From contig CP036352.1 in assembly GCA_007753915.1 (NCBI GenBank), positions 310,001 to 374,000 on the forward strand: a DNA stretch of 64,000 nt, given 5' to 3'. The position numbers were made by a program, and so were the translations under genes. The DNA comes from Phycisphaerae bacterium RAS2 (GTDB taxonomy: Bacteria > Planctomycetota > Phycisphaerae > UBA1845 > UTPLA1). The notes beneath the pieces were generated by a model. It did not search any database and was not told the origin of the DNA. It worked only from the letters and a program-made list of their open reading frames with translations. Shown here piece by piece: positions 51,727 through 61,109 of the stretch. Position 1 is the stretch's first letter. Each line of letters opens with the position of its first letter.

Positions 51727-52224
51727 TTAGGTTTTCGCGTAGCTGTCCAACGGTGCGTCGGCCTTTGTGAACCCGCGCCCGCACTCCGGGCAACGGGGCT
51801 CAACCAACCCCGTCAGGTTGTAGCCGCAGCCCGTGCAGCGCGGGTAGTCCGGCTCGGGAGGCGGGCGGTTCATGCGGATGGCCAGTGCCGAGCAGGTCAG
51901 CGGCAGGGCCGCGAGCAACCCGACCAGTGGTACCGCCAGCAGAATGTCATGCCACAGTACGTAGGGCGTGCCGGCCCCCAAGATGCCCGCGCTCAGCGCG
52001 CTCATTGCAGCCAGCGCCAGCGTGATGCCCAGGCCGACTCGTCCCACCGACCGACCCACCAGGCGACCATGCTCCCACGTCGTGACGCGGCACGCATACC
52101 CCGCGGCGAGCACGCCCAGCGACGGCACTCCCACGACTAATGCATACATTCCCAGCATGGCTTCGAGCGACGGCCCGCAGGCCAGACAACCGACAGGCAG
52201 AACCGCGGCCGATGACGCGAACAT
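51727..52224 (-). CDS. Membrane protein with C-terminal zinc ribbon
   Basis: A 165-residue protein from the ATG at 52224, which has GGGAGG 6 nt upstream. Four hydrophobic segments (for example EAMLGMYALVVGVPSLGVLA and DILLAVPLVGLLAALPL) lead to a cytosolic or surface zinc ribbon, CTGCGYNLTGLVEPRCPECG, with two CxxC knuckles. The CGYNLTGL...CPECG phrase is a common planctomycete tail on small membrane proteins of unknown role. It is convergent with the LptF/G-type permease gene, 14 bp between stops. Confidence 0.75.
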   Translation of the reverse strand: MFASSAAVLPVGCLACGPSLEAMLGMYALVVGVPSLGVLAAGYACRVTTWEHGRLVGRSVGRVGLGITLALAAMSALSAGILGAGTPYVLWHDILLAVPLVGLLAALPLTCSALAIRMNRPPPEPDYPRCTGCGYNLTGLVEPRCPECGRGFTKADAPLDSYAKT

Positions 52225-52360
52225 GGCAAGCCTCCCGCTGCCCACTCGCCCTCGGCCCTCGCCGGCGCGACGGCAATGCACGCTGCGCCGACAGTCTATT
52301 TATCGAAACAAACCCTGGCGCCTCACGCGCGAAACATCGGAAACACCCTGCCCATCTGAT

Positions 52361-54847
52361 TCAGCCGCCCGCCTGCCGAGCTGCTTTGAGATTCGCTGCT
52401 GCCGCCGCGTAACCGGGCTTTAGCCGCAACGCCGTTTCGAGGTGCGGCACGGCCTCCTTTGCACGGCCCGCCCGCAGTAGCGCAGCGCCCAGCCCGTTGT
52501 GCGCTTCGGCCGTGCGCGGCGCCAGTTCCAGCGCGGCCCGCAGGCGCGCGATCCCCTCATCAAATCGCTTCGCCTGCACCAGCGCCTCGCCGAGCAGCAG
52601 CATCGCCGTCACATCACGCGGCTGATGTTGCAGCGCCGTCTCCAGCTCGCTGGCAGCCTCCGCCCACTTCTGCTGGCGGAAATAGACAAGTGCAAGATTG
52701 ATGCGCGCAAGGGTCAGGTCCGGCTGCGCCGCAATCACCGCCCGGTGATGCGCCGCCGCCTCGTCCAGCTTGCCCTCGCGCGAGAGCACCAGCCCCAGGT
52801 TCGTATGCGCCTTGATGTGCCCCGGTTTCAAGGCCAGCGCCTGTTCATAGGCCCGAACCGCGACGTCCTTCTCACCCAGCGCGTCTCGCACCACGCCGGT
52901 GTTGAAATGCGCCTCGGCCGCGCTGGCCGGGTCGCAAAACGGCGACGCCAGGATCGCATCAAACGCCTGCAGCGCGTCGGCCGCCCGCTTCTGTTGCAAC
53001 AATGCCGCGCCCAGTTCGGCCGTCGTCGTCAGATCCTGCGGATACTGCTTGAGGACTTCCCGTAATCGCTTTTCCGCCCCCGTCGCATCGCCCAGCTTCA
53101 GCTCCAACCCCGCCAGCTTCTTCATCAGGAGTCGGTCGTTCGGTCTTCGAGTCAGCGCCGTCGCCGTCGCTTGGCGCGCCTGCTCGAGCGCGGCGCGATC
53201 TTCCGTCGCGCACGCCGCCACATCCGCCCGCGCCGCCGTGCGCTGTTGCGCGTGATCCAGTTGATTCACGAACGGCGGCTGCTCGATCAGGCTCGCCACT
53301 TCCTTCGCGATCGCGCACCGATCCGACTCGCCATACGCGAGGTCGGCAATGCACTCCTCAAACGACGGCGTCGGCCCGCGCGGCGCTTCACTCCCCGGCG
53401 GCGTCCACGCCGTCACGATCTCTCGCGCGATCAGGTAATTCCCGCGCAGATTCATATGGCAATGCTCGTAGAACAGATCGTTCCCCGGTCCGCCCGCCGC
53501 CGCCTCGGAGTTCATCACGGCTTCCACATCGATCAGTCGAACACCCTCGCGACCTTTCGCGGTGTCGCGGATCGTCGCGTTGAATCGACTGTCCGTCCGG
53601 AACCGTAGCGTGTCCAGGTCGCGCGCCCGCGCGAACGCTTCCCGCGCGCCGTCGCCGTCTCCCATCGCCCGCCTGCAACGGCCCAGTCGAAAGTGCAGGT
53701 CCGCGGTCGCGTCGTCGATCTTTGACGCCTGCATGAAAAGGTCCGCCGCGCCGCTCGCGTCGCCCGCGTCTTCCCGTTTCACGCCCTCGTCGTACAGCGC
53801 CTTCCATTTCGCCGCGTCGGCTTCGGCGAGACCCGACCGGTGCATCGACGCAAACGGCGCGCAATCGCGCAGGTTGACGCCGACCGTGCACAACAGCACC
53901 TTCGCGCCGGCCCCGCGCGCCGCGTCGCAGATGTCCCCAAGATTGCGAGCGAATTGCTCCCGCGCCGCGTCCAGCCGCGAATCGTTCGCCGCGACCTGAT
54001 TGCCGAGGAAGAACTCCATCCCGCGCCACTGCGTCTCGCCGCCGCCGCCCAGCCACGCCATGCCGCGCTGAACCAATTGACTCACCCGCCAGCCGCGCAG
54101 CGCCACCATCGCCCGCGTCATGCCCAAGCTCGTCGAGAATCGCCCGAACACCGTCCCCGGTCCGAACGGCCCGACCACTTCGTTGTTGCCCTCGTACACG
54201 ATAAACAGGTCCGGCTCGTGCTCGGCGCAGTCGCGCGCGATCGGCACGAGCACGTGCGAGTTGATCGCCACCATGGCCGTGTTGATGACCTCAAAGCGTC
54301 GCCCGGGGTGCATCCGGTGCAGCATGACATCGACAAAGCGCGAAAAACTGTACGACGGATCGGGGAAACCCTGCGCCGCCGACGAGCCAAGCACAAAAAT
54401 GCGAACCGTTCCGGCCCGTTTGGGGTCTTCGAATCGAAACACCCCCGGGACGCGCGCGATCGCCGGCGGAAAAAACCGCCAGCCGAAGAACGGATTGCCC
54501 ACGACCGCGTCGCCATCCGGCAGGCGGGCGAAATAGCCGGTATCGACTCCGAACCCACCCAGACGCAAGCCCAGTTCGGTCGCCCCGAAGAACAAGGTGG
54601 GGATCAGCACCAGCGCCGCAGCGCGAAAGAGCCACAATCGACCGCGACCGGCGGGAGGCCGTCGCGCACCGTGCGAGGCCGATGCACGGCCGATGTTGCC
54701 CCCTTCGCTGTCGTGCGCGGCGCGGTCCTTGCTCGCGCGGCTTTCGTTCTGATTGGTTGACTCGTCGCCCCGCGCCGAGCCGTGTGAGCGGTCCTGCTCC
54801 GGCTCGGATTGCCCCCGGTCAGCCTTCGATTTGCGTCGTCGTGACAT
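52361..54847 (-). CDS. Membrane-anchored SGNH-hydrolase-like protein with TPR domain
   Basis: An 828-residue protein. Residues 1-70 are Ser/Arg/Asp-rich and probably cytoplasmic; 72-95 form a membrane helix (LWLFRAAALVLIPTLFFGAT). An SGNH-like domain follows (about 125-480): IFVLGSSAAQGFP in the block I place, where GSS replaces GDS, IVYEGNNEVVGPFG in the block III place, and HCHMNLRGNYLIA with a possible catalytic His. A TPR stretch occupies about 540-825, with at least seven units such as AHYNTG-like AEAHFNTGVVRDALGEKDVA and AHTNLGLVLSREGKLDEAA. Related proteins act on or sense cell-surface glycans. The enzymatic role is uncertain. Confidence 0.75.
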   Translation of the reverse strand: MSRRRKSKADRGQSEPEQDRSHGSARGDESTNQNESRASKDRAAHDSEGGNIGRASASHGARRPPAGRGRLWLFRAAALVLIPTLFFGATELGLRLGGFGVDTGYFARLPDGDAVVGNPFFGWRFFPPAIARVPGVFRFEDPKRAGTVRIFVLGSSAAQGFPDPSYSFSRFVDVMLHRMHPGRRFEVINTAMVAINSHVLVPIARDCAEHEPDLFIVYEGNNEVVGPFGPGTVFGRFSTSLGMTRAMVALRGWRVSQLVQRGMAWLGGGGETQWRGMEFFLGNQVAANDSRLDAAREQFARNLGDICDAARGAGAKVLLCTVGVNLRDCAPFASMHRSGLAEADAAKWKALYDEGVKREDAGDASGAADLFMQASKIDDATADLHFRLGRCRRAMGDGDGAREAFARARDLDTLRFRTDSRFNATIRDTAKGREGVRLIDVEAVMNSEAAAGGPGNDLFYEHCHMNLRGNYLIAREIVTAWTPPGSEAPRGPTPSFEECIADLAYGESDRCAIAKEVASLIEQPPFVNQLDHAQQRTAARADVAACATEDRAALEQARQATATALTRRPNDRLLMKKLAGLELKLGDATGAEKRLREVLKQYPQDLTTTAELGAALLQQKRAADALQAFDAILASPFCDPASAAEAHFNTGVVRDALGEKDVAVRAYEQALALKPGHIKAHTNLGLVLSREGKLDEAAAHHRAVIAAQPDLTLARINLALVYFRQQKWAEAASELETALQHQPRDVTAMLLLGEALVQAKRFDEGIARLRAALELAPRTAEAHNGLGAALLRAGRAKEAVPHLETALRLKPGYAAAAANLKAARQAGG

Positions 54848-54926
54848 CGGGAATCATTACAGAAACCCCGCGCGAACCTGTCAAGCGGACGAGGGTGATT
54901 CCCGAACGAGTGGATGACGCGTGTGC

Positions 54927-54943
54927 CACTGCTTCACGCAGTG
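54927..54943. repeat. Palindromic interspersed element, CACTGCTT family, copy 2
   Basis: CACTGCttcacGCAGTG in the gap between the TPR gene and a PEP-CTERM gene. GTGCCACTGCTT is shared with the element at 12111-12131. Confidence 0.55.
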
Positions 54944-55096
54944 CAGTTGACCCGGTGCGTCCCTTCGCGGCCGCAGTGCCTGAAGCCGCGACACATCTCT
55001 TGATCCATCGATATCGCAGCGGCCATCACCCGCTGCGGATGAGGCACGCTGCTGCGTCCGTCGAAAAATAGCCGCGCGACTTTAATCAATTCAGCG

Positions 55097-56836
55097 TCAG
55101 GCGATGCGTCGAGTGCAGGGGTGGCCCGGCCGCGGGCTTGGGCGACTATGGGATTGGGGCCGGCGCACGAGGCCGATCCACGCCAGCGCCATCAGCGCCG
55201 CCGTCGCCGGCTCGGGGATGGTGAACACAAGAACCGCCTGCGAGCCGTCGGTGAAGTTCGCCGTGAACGCCAGCTCGCCGTAGTTGTTCAGGATGCGCTG
55301 GCGGCCGTCCTGCCCGCCGGTCGGCGCGCGGGGACTGTAATTGGTGAAAGCGAGCGTGCGAAAGTCACCGGGTCGCACTTCCAGCACATCGCCCTCGCGG
55401 AAAAGCAGATGCATCGAACCGTCGCTGTGCATGGCCCAGAAGCCTTCATCGTTGGCCGTGCCGACGCCCGGCCCGGTGAGCGACCCCTTGAATGCAAGCA
55501 GTCCCATGTCGTTCATGTACGGCAGGAAATCGCCGGCAAGCCCGTCGGAGAAGAGCGTACCCGCGGAGGTGCCCGGCGCGGCATCGCCCTCGCGCGCGAC
55601 CAACCCCAGCACGCCGTTGCGCTGCGCCCACAGTGCGGCGTCGTTCTGCGGGGTGACGCCTGCTCCGGTGAGTTCGGACACAAACGCCGCATCGCCGTTG
55701 CCGCGCAGGATAACTTCGTGGAAGTGCGGCCTGGTAAAGCTGCCGAAATTGACGCCCATCGACACATTCGGCGCGGCATCACCTTCTCGAGCGATCAAGT
55801 TCAGCGCACCGGCCGAACTGGACCACATTCCTTCGTTGTTCGACGCATCGATACCCACTCCTGTCAGGACGCCTCGAAAAGCAAGATGCCCCGCGTTGTT
55901 TAACGCTGGATCCCCGAAGTCGGAGTACGTCATACCGATGCCCGTTCCTGGCGCCTGCGTTCCCGCGCGAGCCGCCAGTTGCAGCAACCCACCGACCTGC
56001 TGCCAAATTCCTTTGTTGTTTTGAGAATTGGTACCCGGTCCACCAAGCCCTCCATAGAAGGCTGTTTCATTAGCCGCGTTTATCACTGGATACCAACCGA
56101 CGACGTAACTACTCTTTCCGGTTGACACTCTACCGAATTGTGAAAACACAGTTGCACCGCCTCCGCCGGGGGCTGGGTTGCCTGTGAGTGCAATCAGTTG
56201 GGCTCCACCTGATGTGTAATTCCACAACCCTGTACGAAATGCGCTGCCTACTTGCGTGCGTCCAAAGATTGCGAGTGAACCTGCTGGATTGACCGAAGGC
56301 GGAACGACGAAGCTGTCTCCGCGAGTGCAAAGTTCGTGGAAGGTTGATGGGGGCGTTACCCCGGGTGCAGGTTGACCCGAGATTGCAATCGCATTGGTCG
56401 AACCACCCTGATGGGAGAATAGCACAAACTGTGAAAATGGATCGATTGAGTCGACTGTTGAGCAAAAACCGACAGAGCCGTTGTCACTGATATTGCCGGA
56501 TGTCGCGAACGAATAATTTCCGCCAGGTGGTGGCGCGGGCTGCCCCGATTGCATCACAGCCGACAACGAGTTCGCGACACTCATCGCAAGTCCGTCTCGA
56601 ACACCTCCGGTCGGAGGCTGAAACCTGTGAAAGAATACAACTGACCCTTGATAATTGATTGCGGGCTGCAAAGGGATTTCAGCGAATATTGATCCCGTAG
56701 GATTTCCCGGCGCCGGCTCCCCGGTCACCGCCACCGTGCGAAACGACAATGGAGCCGCAGAGGTCGCGGACACGAACAGGAATTGAATGATTGCAAGGGA
56801 CAAGAACGCCGGTGCATTGCGCGAGGAACGTGCCAC
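55097..56836 (-). CDS. PEP-CTERM tandem-repeat surface protein, copy 1
   Basis: A 579-residue secreted protein from the GTG at 56836, preceded by GGGAGG 8 nt away; signal peptide NAPAFLSLAIIQFLFVSATS. The mature chain is built of about ten repeats of 45-55 residues around the phrase (R/T)EGDxAPGxxxGxxF plus GxxAFxxxLTGxGV, probably blades of a beta-propeller. The C terminus is a PEP-CTERM signal, IPEPATAALMALAWIGLV then RR. The last 187 residues up to the signal are encoded by 560 bp identical to the neighbouring paralogue. A TATAAT box lies 62 bp upstream, with a small hairpin just after it. Confidence 0.82.
   Translation of the reverse strand: MARSSRNAPAFLSLAIIQFLFVSATSAAPLSFRTVAVTGEPAPGNPTGSIFAEIPLQPAINYQGSVVFFHRFQPPTGGVRDGLAMSVANSLSAVMQSGQPAPPPGGNYSFATSGNISDNGSVGFCSTVDSIDPFSQFVLFSHQGGSTNAIAISGQPAPGVTPPSTFHELCTRGDSFVVPPSVNPAGSLAIFGRTQVGSAFRTGLWNYTSGGAQLIALTGNPAPGGGGATVFSQFGRVSTGKSSYVVGWYPVINAANETAFYGGLGGPGTNSQNNKGIWQQVGGLLQLAARAGTQAPGTGIGMTYSDFGDPALNNAGHLAFRGVLTGVGIDASNNEGMWSSSAGALNLIAREGDAAPNVSMGVNFGSFTRPHFHEVILRGNGDAAFVSELTGAGVTPQNDAALWAQRNGVLGLVAREGDAAPGTSAGTLFSDGLAGDFLPYMNDMGLLAFKGSLTGPGVGTANDEGFWAMHSDGSMHLLFREGDVLEVRPGDFRTLAFTNYSPRAPTGGQDGRQRILNNYGELAFTANFTDGSQAVLVFTIPEPATAALMALAWIGLVRRPQSHSRPSPRPGHPCTRRIA
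55152..55711. repeat. 560-bp block identical to 57256-57815
   Basis: Read base by base, all 560 positions match the copy 2104 bp to the right, including silent sites. Identity stops abruptly at both ends: the bases beyond 55711/57815 and before 55152/57256 diverge. It covers the PEP-CTERM signal and the last repeats of both genes. Confidence 0.92.
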
Positions 56837-56878
56837 CGTTTGAGCCTCCCAACCCCCCAATGGCCGCAGGACCCATGT

Positions 56879-56903
56879 GCCCGGTGTGGGCATCCCAATT
56901 ATA
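56879..56903 (-). promoter_or_regulatory. TATAAT box and 5' hairpin shared by both PEP-CTERM paralogues
   Basis: On the minus strand TATAAT (56898-56903) is followed by a GCCC-cacac-GGGC-like dyad (56879-56891). The paralogue has TAGAAT (59000-59005) and a GCCC/GGGC dyad at 58982-58994 in the same positions relative to its start. The dyad would lie at the very 5' end of the messenger. No clear -35 box is seen for either. Confidence 0.5.
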
Positions 56904-57086
56904 CCCCCGCCAACGTGTCTTGGTATGGACCAGCCAGGGTAGCCTGCGAAAAAACAACTACAGACTGCTTCAAGCCCGCATTCCCTTCCGGGGGTGGGTG
57001 GAGGTCGATCGCCTCGCTTGAATCGCCTCTCCTCCTCGCTCGTTCGAAGTGTCGCGTTGGCGACCCCCCCTCAATGGGGAGAAGAG

Positions 57087-58940
57087 TCATGAAGCTATCC
57101 CAGAACCGTCACCCCCGCGAAGACGGGGGGCCAGCATGATTGGAAAATCTCTGGATTCCCGCCTGCGCGGAAATGACAAAGCATCGCTACACGGGTATTG
57201 GGATACCTTTATGAAACCAATTCCACGTCGGAGTCGCGCCGCAGGGCGACCATGTGATTGGGGCCGGCGCACGAGGCCGATCCACGCCAGCGCCATCAGC
57301 GCCGCCGTCGCCGGCTCGGGGATGGTGAACACAAGAACCGCCTGCGAGCCGTCGGTGAAGTTCGCCGTGAACGCCAGCTCGCCGTAGTTGTTCAGGATGC
57401 GCTGGCGGCCGTCCTGCCCGCCGGTCGGCGCGCGGGGACTGTAATTGGTGAAAGCGAGCGTGCGAAAGTCACCGGGTCGCACTTCCAGCACATCGCCCTC
57501 GCGGAAAAGCAGATGCATCGAACCGTCGCTGTGCATGGCCCAGAAGCCTTCATCGTTGGCCGTGCCGACGCCCGGCCCGGTGAGCGACCCCTTGAATGCA
57601 AGCAGTCCCATGTCGTTCATGTACGGCAGGAAATCGCCGGCAAGCCCGTCGGAGAAGAGCGTACCCGCGGAGGTGCCCGGCGCGGCATCGCCCTCGCGCG
57701 CGACCAACCCCAGCACGCCGTTGCGCTGCGCCCACAGTGCGGCGTCGTTCTGCGGGGTGACGCCTGCTCCGGTGAGTTCGGACACAAACGCCGCATCGCC
57801 GTTGCCGCGCAGGATTGCGTCGTAAAGATTCGTGCCGCGAAAGCCGCCGAAAAGAACGCCGGCCGGGACATCCGGCGCCGAATCGCCTTCTCGCGCGACA
57901 AGGCTTAGCGCGCCCGACGCATTCGACCACACGCTTTCATTGGTCGAGGCATCGACCCCCGTGCCGGTCAACACGCCGCGAAACGCAAGATGCCGCGCGT
58001 TGTTGAACGCAGGGTCGCCGAAATCGGCAAATGCCACGCCCGCGCCCAGACCCGGCGCGGGGTCGCCTGATCGCACGGCGAGATTGAGCGCTCCGCTGTT
58101 CTGATACCAGATGCCGCGATTGTTTTCAGGCGTGACGCCTGCCCCGGACAGCGTGGCGTGAAATGCAGTTTCGCCATGATGGTTACTCAGCGGAAGTATT
58201 CCAATCTGCATGGCGTCCACCCACGAAGAAGTGGGACCAATCGCAGAAAAACTGACGCCCGGTTCGGTTCCAGGGGCTGGATCAGTTGTCCGGGCAACTA
58301 ACGTCGTTTGACCTGCCGAATGATGCCAGACGCCGACGCGAACAATTGGACTCGACTGCGTATTGCCGAAGAACACCAACGTTCCATCGGGACTCACAGC
58401 TGGCGGAACGAAAAGTGTGTCTGCGCGATTACAGAGGGTCGTAAACGGAAATGACGGCGAGCCACTGGGAGCAGTCTGGCCGGGTCGCGCGATTAGGGTT
58501 CCATGCGCATTCTGATGGCTAACAAGCGTCATCCCGGGAGTACCGGGGAAGACGTCTGCACAAAAGGCAACGTGCCCGTTCTCACTTAGATTTGCCGTGG
58601 TGAATCCGTTACTCCCGTAGGACATGCCTGGGGCCGGTGCTGGAAAATGTACTTGAGCCACGAGCGACAGGATTCCTGATGAGTCGGACATCACGGTTCG
58701 TTTTAGACTATTATCAGGAAACTGGACCAACGGGTTGAATGCGACAAACCCTGCATTGTTAATAGCCGGCTGAGAGAAAGTTCGATCTATTACAACACCT
58801 GCTGCGTTCCCTGGCGCTGGCTCTCCCATCACCGCCACCGTACGAAACGACACCGGTGCTGCAGATGACGCGGACACGAACAGAAACAGGATGGTCGCCA
58901 ACGAGGAAACTGCCAGAGCATTGCGCGAGGGACGGAACAT
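57087..58940 (-). CDS. PEP-CTERM tandem-repeat surface protein, copy 2, with repeat-derived C-terminal tail
   Basis: A 617-residue paralogue of the gene to its left, from the ATG at 58940 (MFRPSRNALAVSSLATILFL, a signal peptide), preceded by CGGAGG. The N-terminal 400 residues are only moderately like copy 1, but the following 187 are encoded by an identical 560-bp block. After the PEP-CTERM signal (IPEPATAALMALAWIGLVRR) the frame runs on for about 50 residues, the last part (FPRRRESRDFP and LRGGD) being translation of an interspersed DNA element at 57107-57176. The ancestral stop was probably near that of copy 1, and the element replaced it. Confidence 0.82.
   Translation of the reverse strand: MFRPSRNALAVSSLATILFLFVSASSAAPVSFRTVAVMGEPAPGNAAGVVIDRTFSQPAINNAGFVAFNPLVQFPDNSLKRTVMSDSSGILSLVAQVHFPAPAPGMSYGSNGFTTANLSENGHVAFCADVFPGTPGMTLVSHQNAHGTLIARPGQTAPSGSPSFPFTTLCNRADTLFVPPAVSPDGTLVFFGNTQSSPIVRVGVWHHSAGQTTLVARTTDPAPGTEPGVSFSAIGPTSSWVDAMQIGILPLSNHHGETAFHATLSGAGVTPENNRGIWYQNSGALNLAVRSGDPAPGLGAGVAFADFGDPAFNNARHLAFRGVLTGTGVDASTNESVWSNASGALSLVAREGDSAPDVPAGVLFGGFRGTNLYDAILRGNGDAAFVSELTGAGVTPQNDAALWAQRNGVLGLVAREGDAAPGTSAGTLFSDGLAGDFLPYMNDMGLLAFKGSLTGPGVGTANDEGFWAMHSDGSMHLLFREGDVLEVRPGDFRTLAFTNYSPRAPTGGQDGRQRILNNYGELAFTANFTDGSQAVLVFTIPEPATAALMALAWIGLVRRPQSHGRPAARLRRGIGFIKVSQYPCSDALSFPRRRESRDFPIMLAPRLRGGDGSGIAS
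57107..57176. repeat. Interspersed 70-bp element with GTCA/TGAC ends
   Basis: GTCACCCCCGCGAAGACGGG at the left and CTGGATTCCCGCCTGCGCGG with AATGAC at the right form inverted ends, the widespread GTCATTCCCGCG...GGAATCCAG type of repeat seen in many bacteria. It lies inside the 3' end of the PEP-CTERM copy 2 gene. Confidence 0.75.
57256..57815. repeat. 560-bp block identical to 55152-55711
   Basis: Second copy of the perfect direct repeat described at 55152, inside PEP-CTERM copy 2. Confidence 0.92.
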
Positions 58941-59124
58941 CGCCGGAGCCTCCGAACCCCCATTGGCCGCTGGACCCGATTGCCCTGTGAGGGCATCCAA
59001 TTCTACCCTCGACAAAGTGTCCCGGAATCGGTCAGGCCGAACGGGTACGCAAAGTCGATTCATGGGTCGTGCATGAAGTCCTCGGCCCCCATTGCATAAG
59101 TAGCTATGTGAGTGCGACTTGCGA

Positions 59125-60867
59125 TCAGGCCGTGAGTGGAATCGCCGCGAACTTCTCCACGTCGATCAACCCCTGATTCGTCAGCTTTAATTTCCCAATC
59201 ACCGACAAACTCAAAAATGACAGCGCCATGAACGGCTGATCCAGCTTGCAGCCCAGGTGCTTCGCCGCCGCGGCCAGTGCCCGCAGTTGATCGGCCGCGA
59301 TCTCGGCACGTTCGGTGCTGACCAGTCCCGCCACCGGCAGCGGCACTTCCGCAAGCACCTTTCCCGCCTCGACCACAACCAGCCCGCCGTGCAGTTTCAC
59401 CAGTCGCACGGCCGCCGTCAGCATGTCGGCGTCATCGACTCCGACGACGATCAGATTGTGGGCGTCGTGCGCCACGGTCGAGGCAATGGCCCCACTGCGC
59501 AGGCCGAAGCCGCGCACGAACGCCCGCCCGATCTCTCCGCTGGCCCGGTGCCGCTCGATCACCACCATCTTCGCAAGGTCCCGCGCCGGATCGGCCACGA
59601 GCTGCCCGTTATAGACGCTCGCCTTCTCAATCGACCGCTCCGTGTCGATGCGATTCTCCAGCACGTGGATCAGGTGAATCCGCGGCGGGTTCTCCGTCGT
59701 CGCGCCCGGCGGCGCGGGCACTGCGAAATCCTCCAGGTGGATGTACGCCACGTTGACCGAGCTGCGCAGCGGAATCTTCAACGCGGCTTCGTTGCGCGGG
59801 GCGACGCACTGCCCGCCCTCGGCCACCAACTGCCCCCGATGGAACACATGCGACACGCGGCAGTCCTTCAGATCCTCCAGCACCGTGATGTTCGCCTGCC
59901 GACCCGGCAGCACGGCCCCCAAGTCGCGCAGTCCGAAGTACCGCGCCGTCGACAGCGTCGCCAGTCGAATCGCCAGAATCGGGTCCATCCCCATCGCGAT
60001 CGCCGTGCGAATCATGTAGTCAATCTGCCCCTCTTCCAGCAGGTCGCGCACGTCTTTGTCATCCGTGCAGAACATGAACCGGTCGGCCGTCGCAGGCGTC
60101 ACCAGCGGCAGCAGCGCCCGCAGGTTTCGCGTCTGGGAACCCTCGCGAATCATGATCGACAGGCCCTGCCGCAGTTTGTCGGCCGCCTCGTCGGCACGAA
60201 TACACTCGTGATCGCTCATGATGCCCGAAGCCGCGTACGCACCGAGATCGCTCCCCGTGACCCCCGGCGCGTGGCCGTCCACCACGCGATGCCGCGCCAT
60301 GGCGATCTTCGCCAGCACGTCGTCTTGCGCGGCGATGACGCCGGGATAGTTCATCATTTCGGCCAGGCCCAGCACCCACGGGTTCGCCAGATACGGCTCA
60401 AGGTCCTCGGCTGTCAGCGTCGCGCCTGCCGACTCGAGCGGGCTGGCCGGCACGCACGAACTTAGCATGACGTAGATATCAATCGGGGCGTACTTCGCCG
60501 AGCGAAGCACAAACGAGATGCCTTCGGTTCCCATGACGTTGGCGAATTCGTGCGGATCGGCGACGACCGACGTGGTCCCGTGCGCCGCGACGACGCGCGC
60601 GAACTCGGGCACCGACAGCAGCGACGATTCGATGTGTACGTGGGCGTCGATAAACCCGGGGCAGACGAACGCACCCTTCAGGTCGATTTTGTTCGGTCCG
60701 TCGCACGGTCCGATCGAGGCGATTCGATCGCCGACGATGGCTACGTCGCCTTCGTGAACTTCGTGAGAAGCGACGTTGACGATGCGGCCGTTCTTGAGAA
60801 CCAGGTCGGGAGGGGTGCGACCCGCGGCGACGTCAATAAGGTTACGAAGCTTGGCGTTATCGGACAT
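59125..60867 (-). CDS. ade: Adenine deaminase
   Basis: A 580-residue amidohydrolase that turns adenine into hypoxanthine and ammonia in purine salvage. The metal-binding start is FIDAHVHIESSLLSVPEFAR; further family blocks are GTTSVVADPHEFANVMG, EMMNYPGVI, VDGHAPG, SDHECIRADEA and CTDDKDVRDLLEEG. The C-terminal domain has DAHNLIVVGVDDADM and PFMALSFLSLSVIGKLKLTN, both typical of Ade. The length is normal. A TATAAT box (minus strand, 60907-60912) lies 40 bp upstream. It is divergent from the ribosomal gene run. Confidence 0.95.
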   Translation of the reverse strand: MSDNAKLRNLIDVAAGRTPPDLVLKNGRIVNVASHEVHEGDVAIVGDRIASIGPCDGPNKIDLKGAFVCPGFIDAHVHIESSLLSVPEFARVVAAHGTTSVVADPHEFANVMGTEGISFVLRSAKYAPIDIYVMLSSCVPASPLESAGATLTAEDLEPYLANPWVLGLAEMMNYPGVIAAQDDVLAKIAMARHRVVDGHAPGVTGSDLGAYAASGIMSDHECIRADEAADKLRQGLSIMIREGSQTRNLRALLPLVTPATADRFMFCTDDKDVRDLLEEGQIDYMIRTAIAMGMDPILAIRLATLSTARYFGLRDLGAVLPGRQANITVLEDLKDCRVSHVFHRGQLVAEGGQCVAPRNEAALKIPLRSSVNVAYIHLEDFAVPAPPGATTENPPRIHLIHVLENRIDTERSIEKASVYNGQLVADPARDLAKMVVIERHRASGEIGRAFVRGFGLRSGAIASTVAHDAHNLIVVGVDDADMLTAAVRLVKLHGGLVVVEAGKVLAEVPLPVAGLVSTERAEIAADQLRALAAAAKHLGCKLDQPFMALSFLSLSVIGKLKLTNQGLIDVEKFAAIPLTA

Positions 60868-60906
60868 GGAGGGATTCCCCGTTCATAAGAGCTTGCGCCG
60901 ACGAGC

Positions 60907-60912
60907 ATTATA
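60907..60912 (-). promoter_or_regulatory. -10 box for ade
   Basis: TATAAT on the minus strand, 40 bp ahead of the ade start. No good -35 box was found 16-18 nt upstream of it. Confidence 0.4.
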
Positions 60913-60950
60913 CCGCAACTGGGGCCGACGGAGAGTGTTGGCTGGACCAG

Positions 60951-60978
60951 TTGATGAAAATCGCGGTCCTGCTATGAT
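60951..60978 (+). promoter_or_regulatory. Predicted promoter of rpsP-trmD-rplS
   Basis: TTGATG (60951-60956), a 16-nt spacer and TATGAT (60973-60978). Transcription would start near 60985, leaving a leader of about 125 nt before rpsP. Confidence 0.5.
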
Positions 60979-61109
60979 GGAGCGTTCCACTCGCAGGTTT
61001 GTAACCAGCCGAGCAGAGTCGGGCAGCGAAGGGTCCGTGCAAAGATCGCGGGCCGGTGAAGACTCTGCCGAAGAGTCATTTTGTCGAGTAACGATCGAAC
61101 GAGGCGGAC

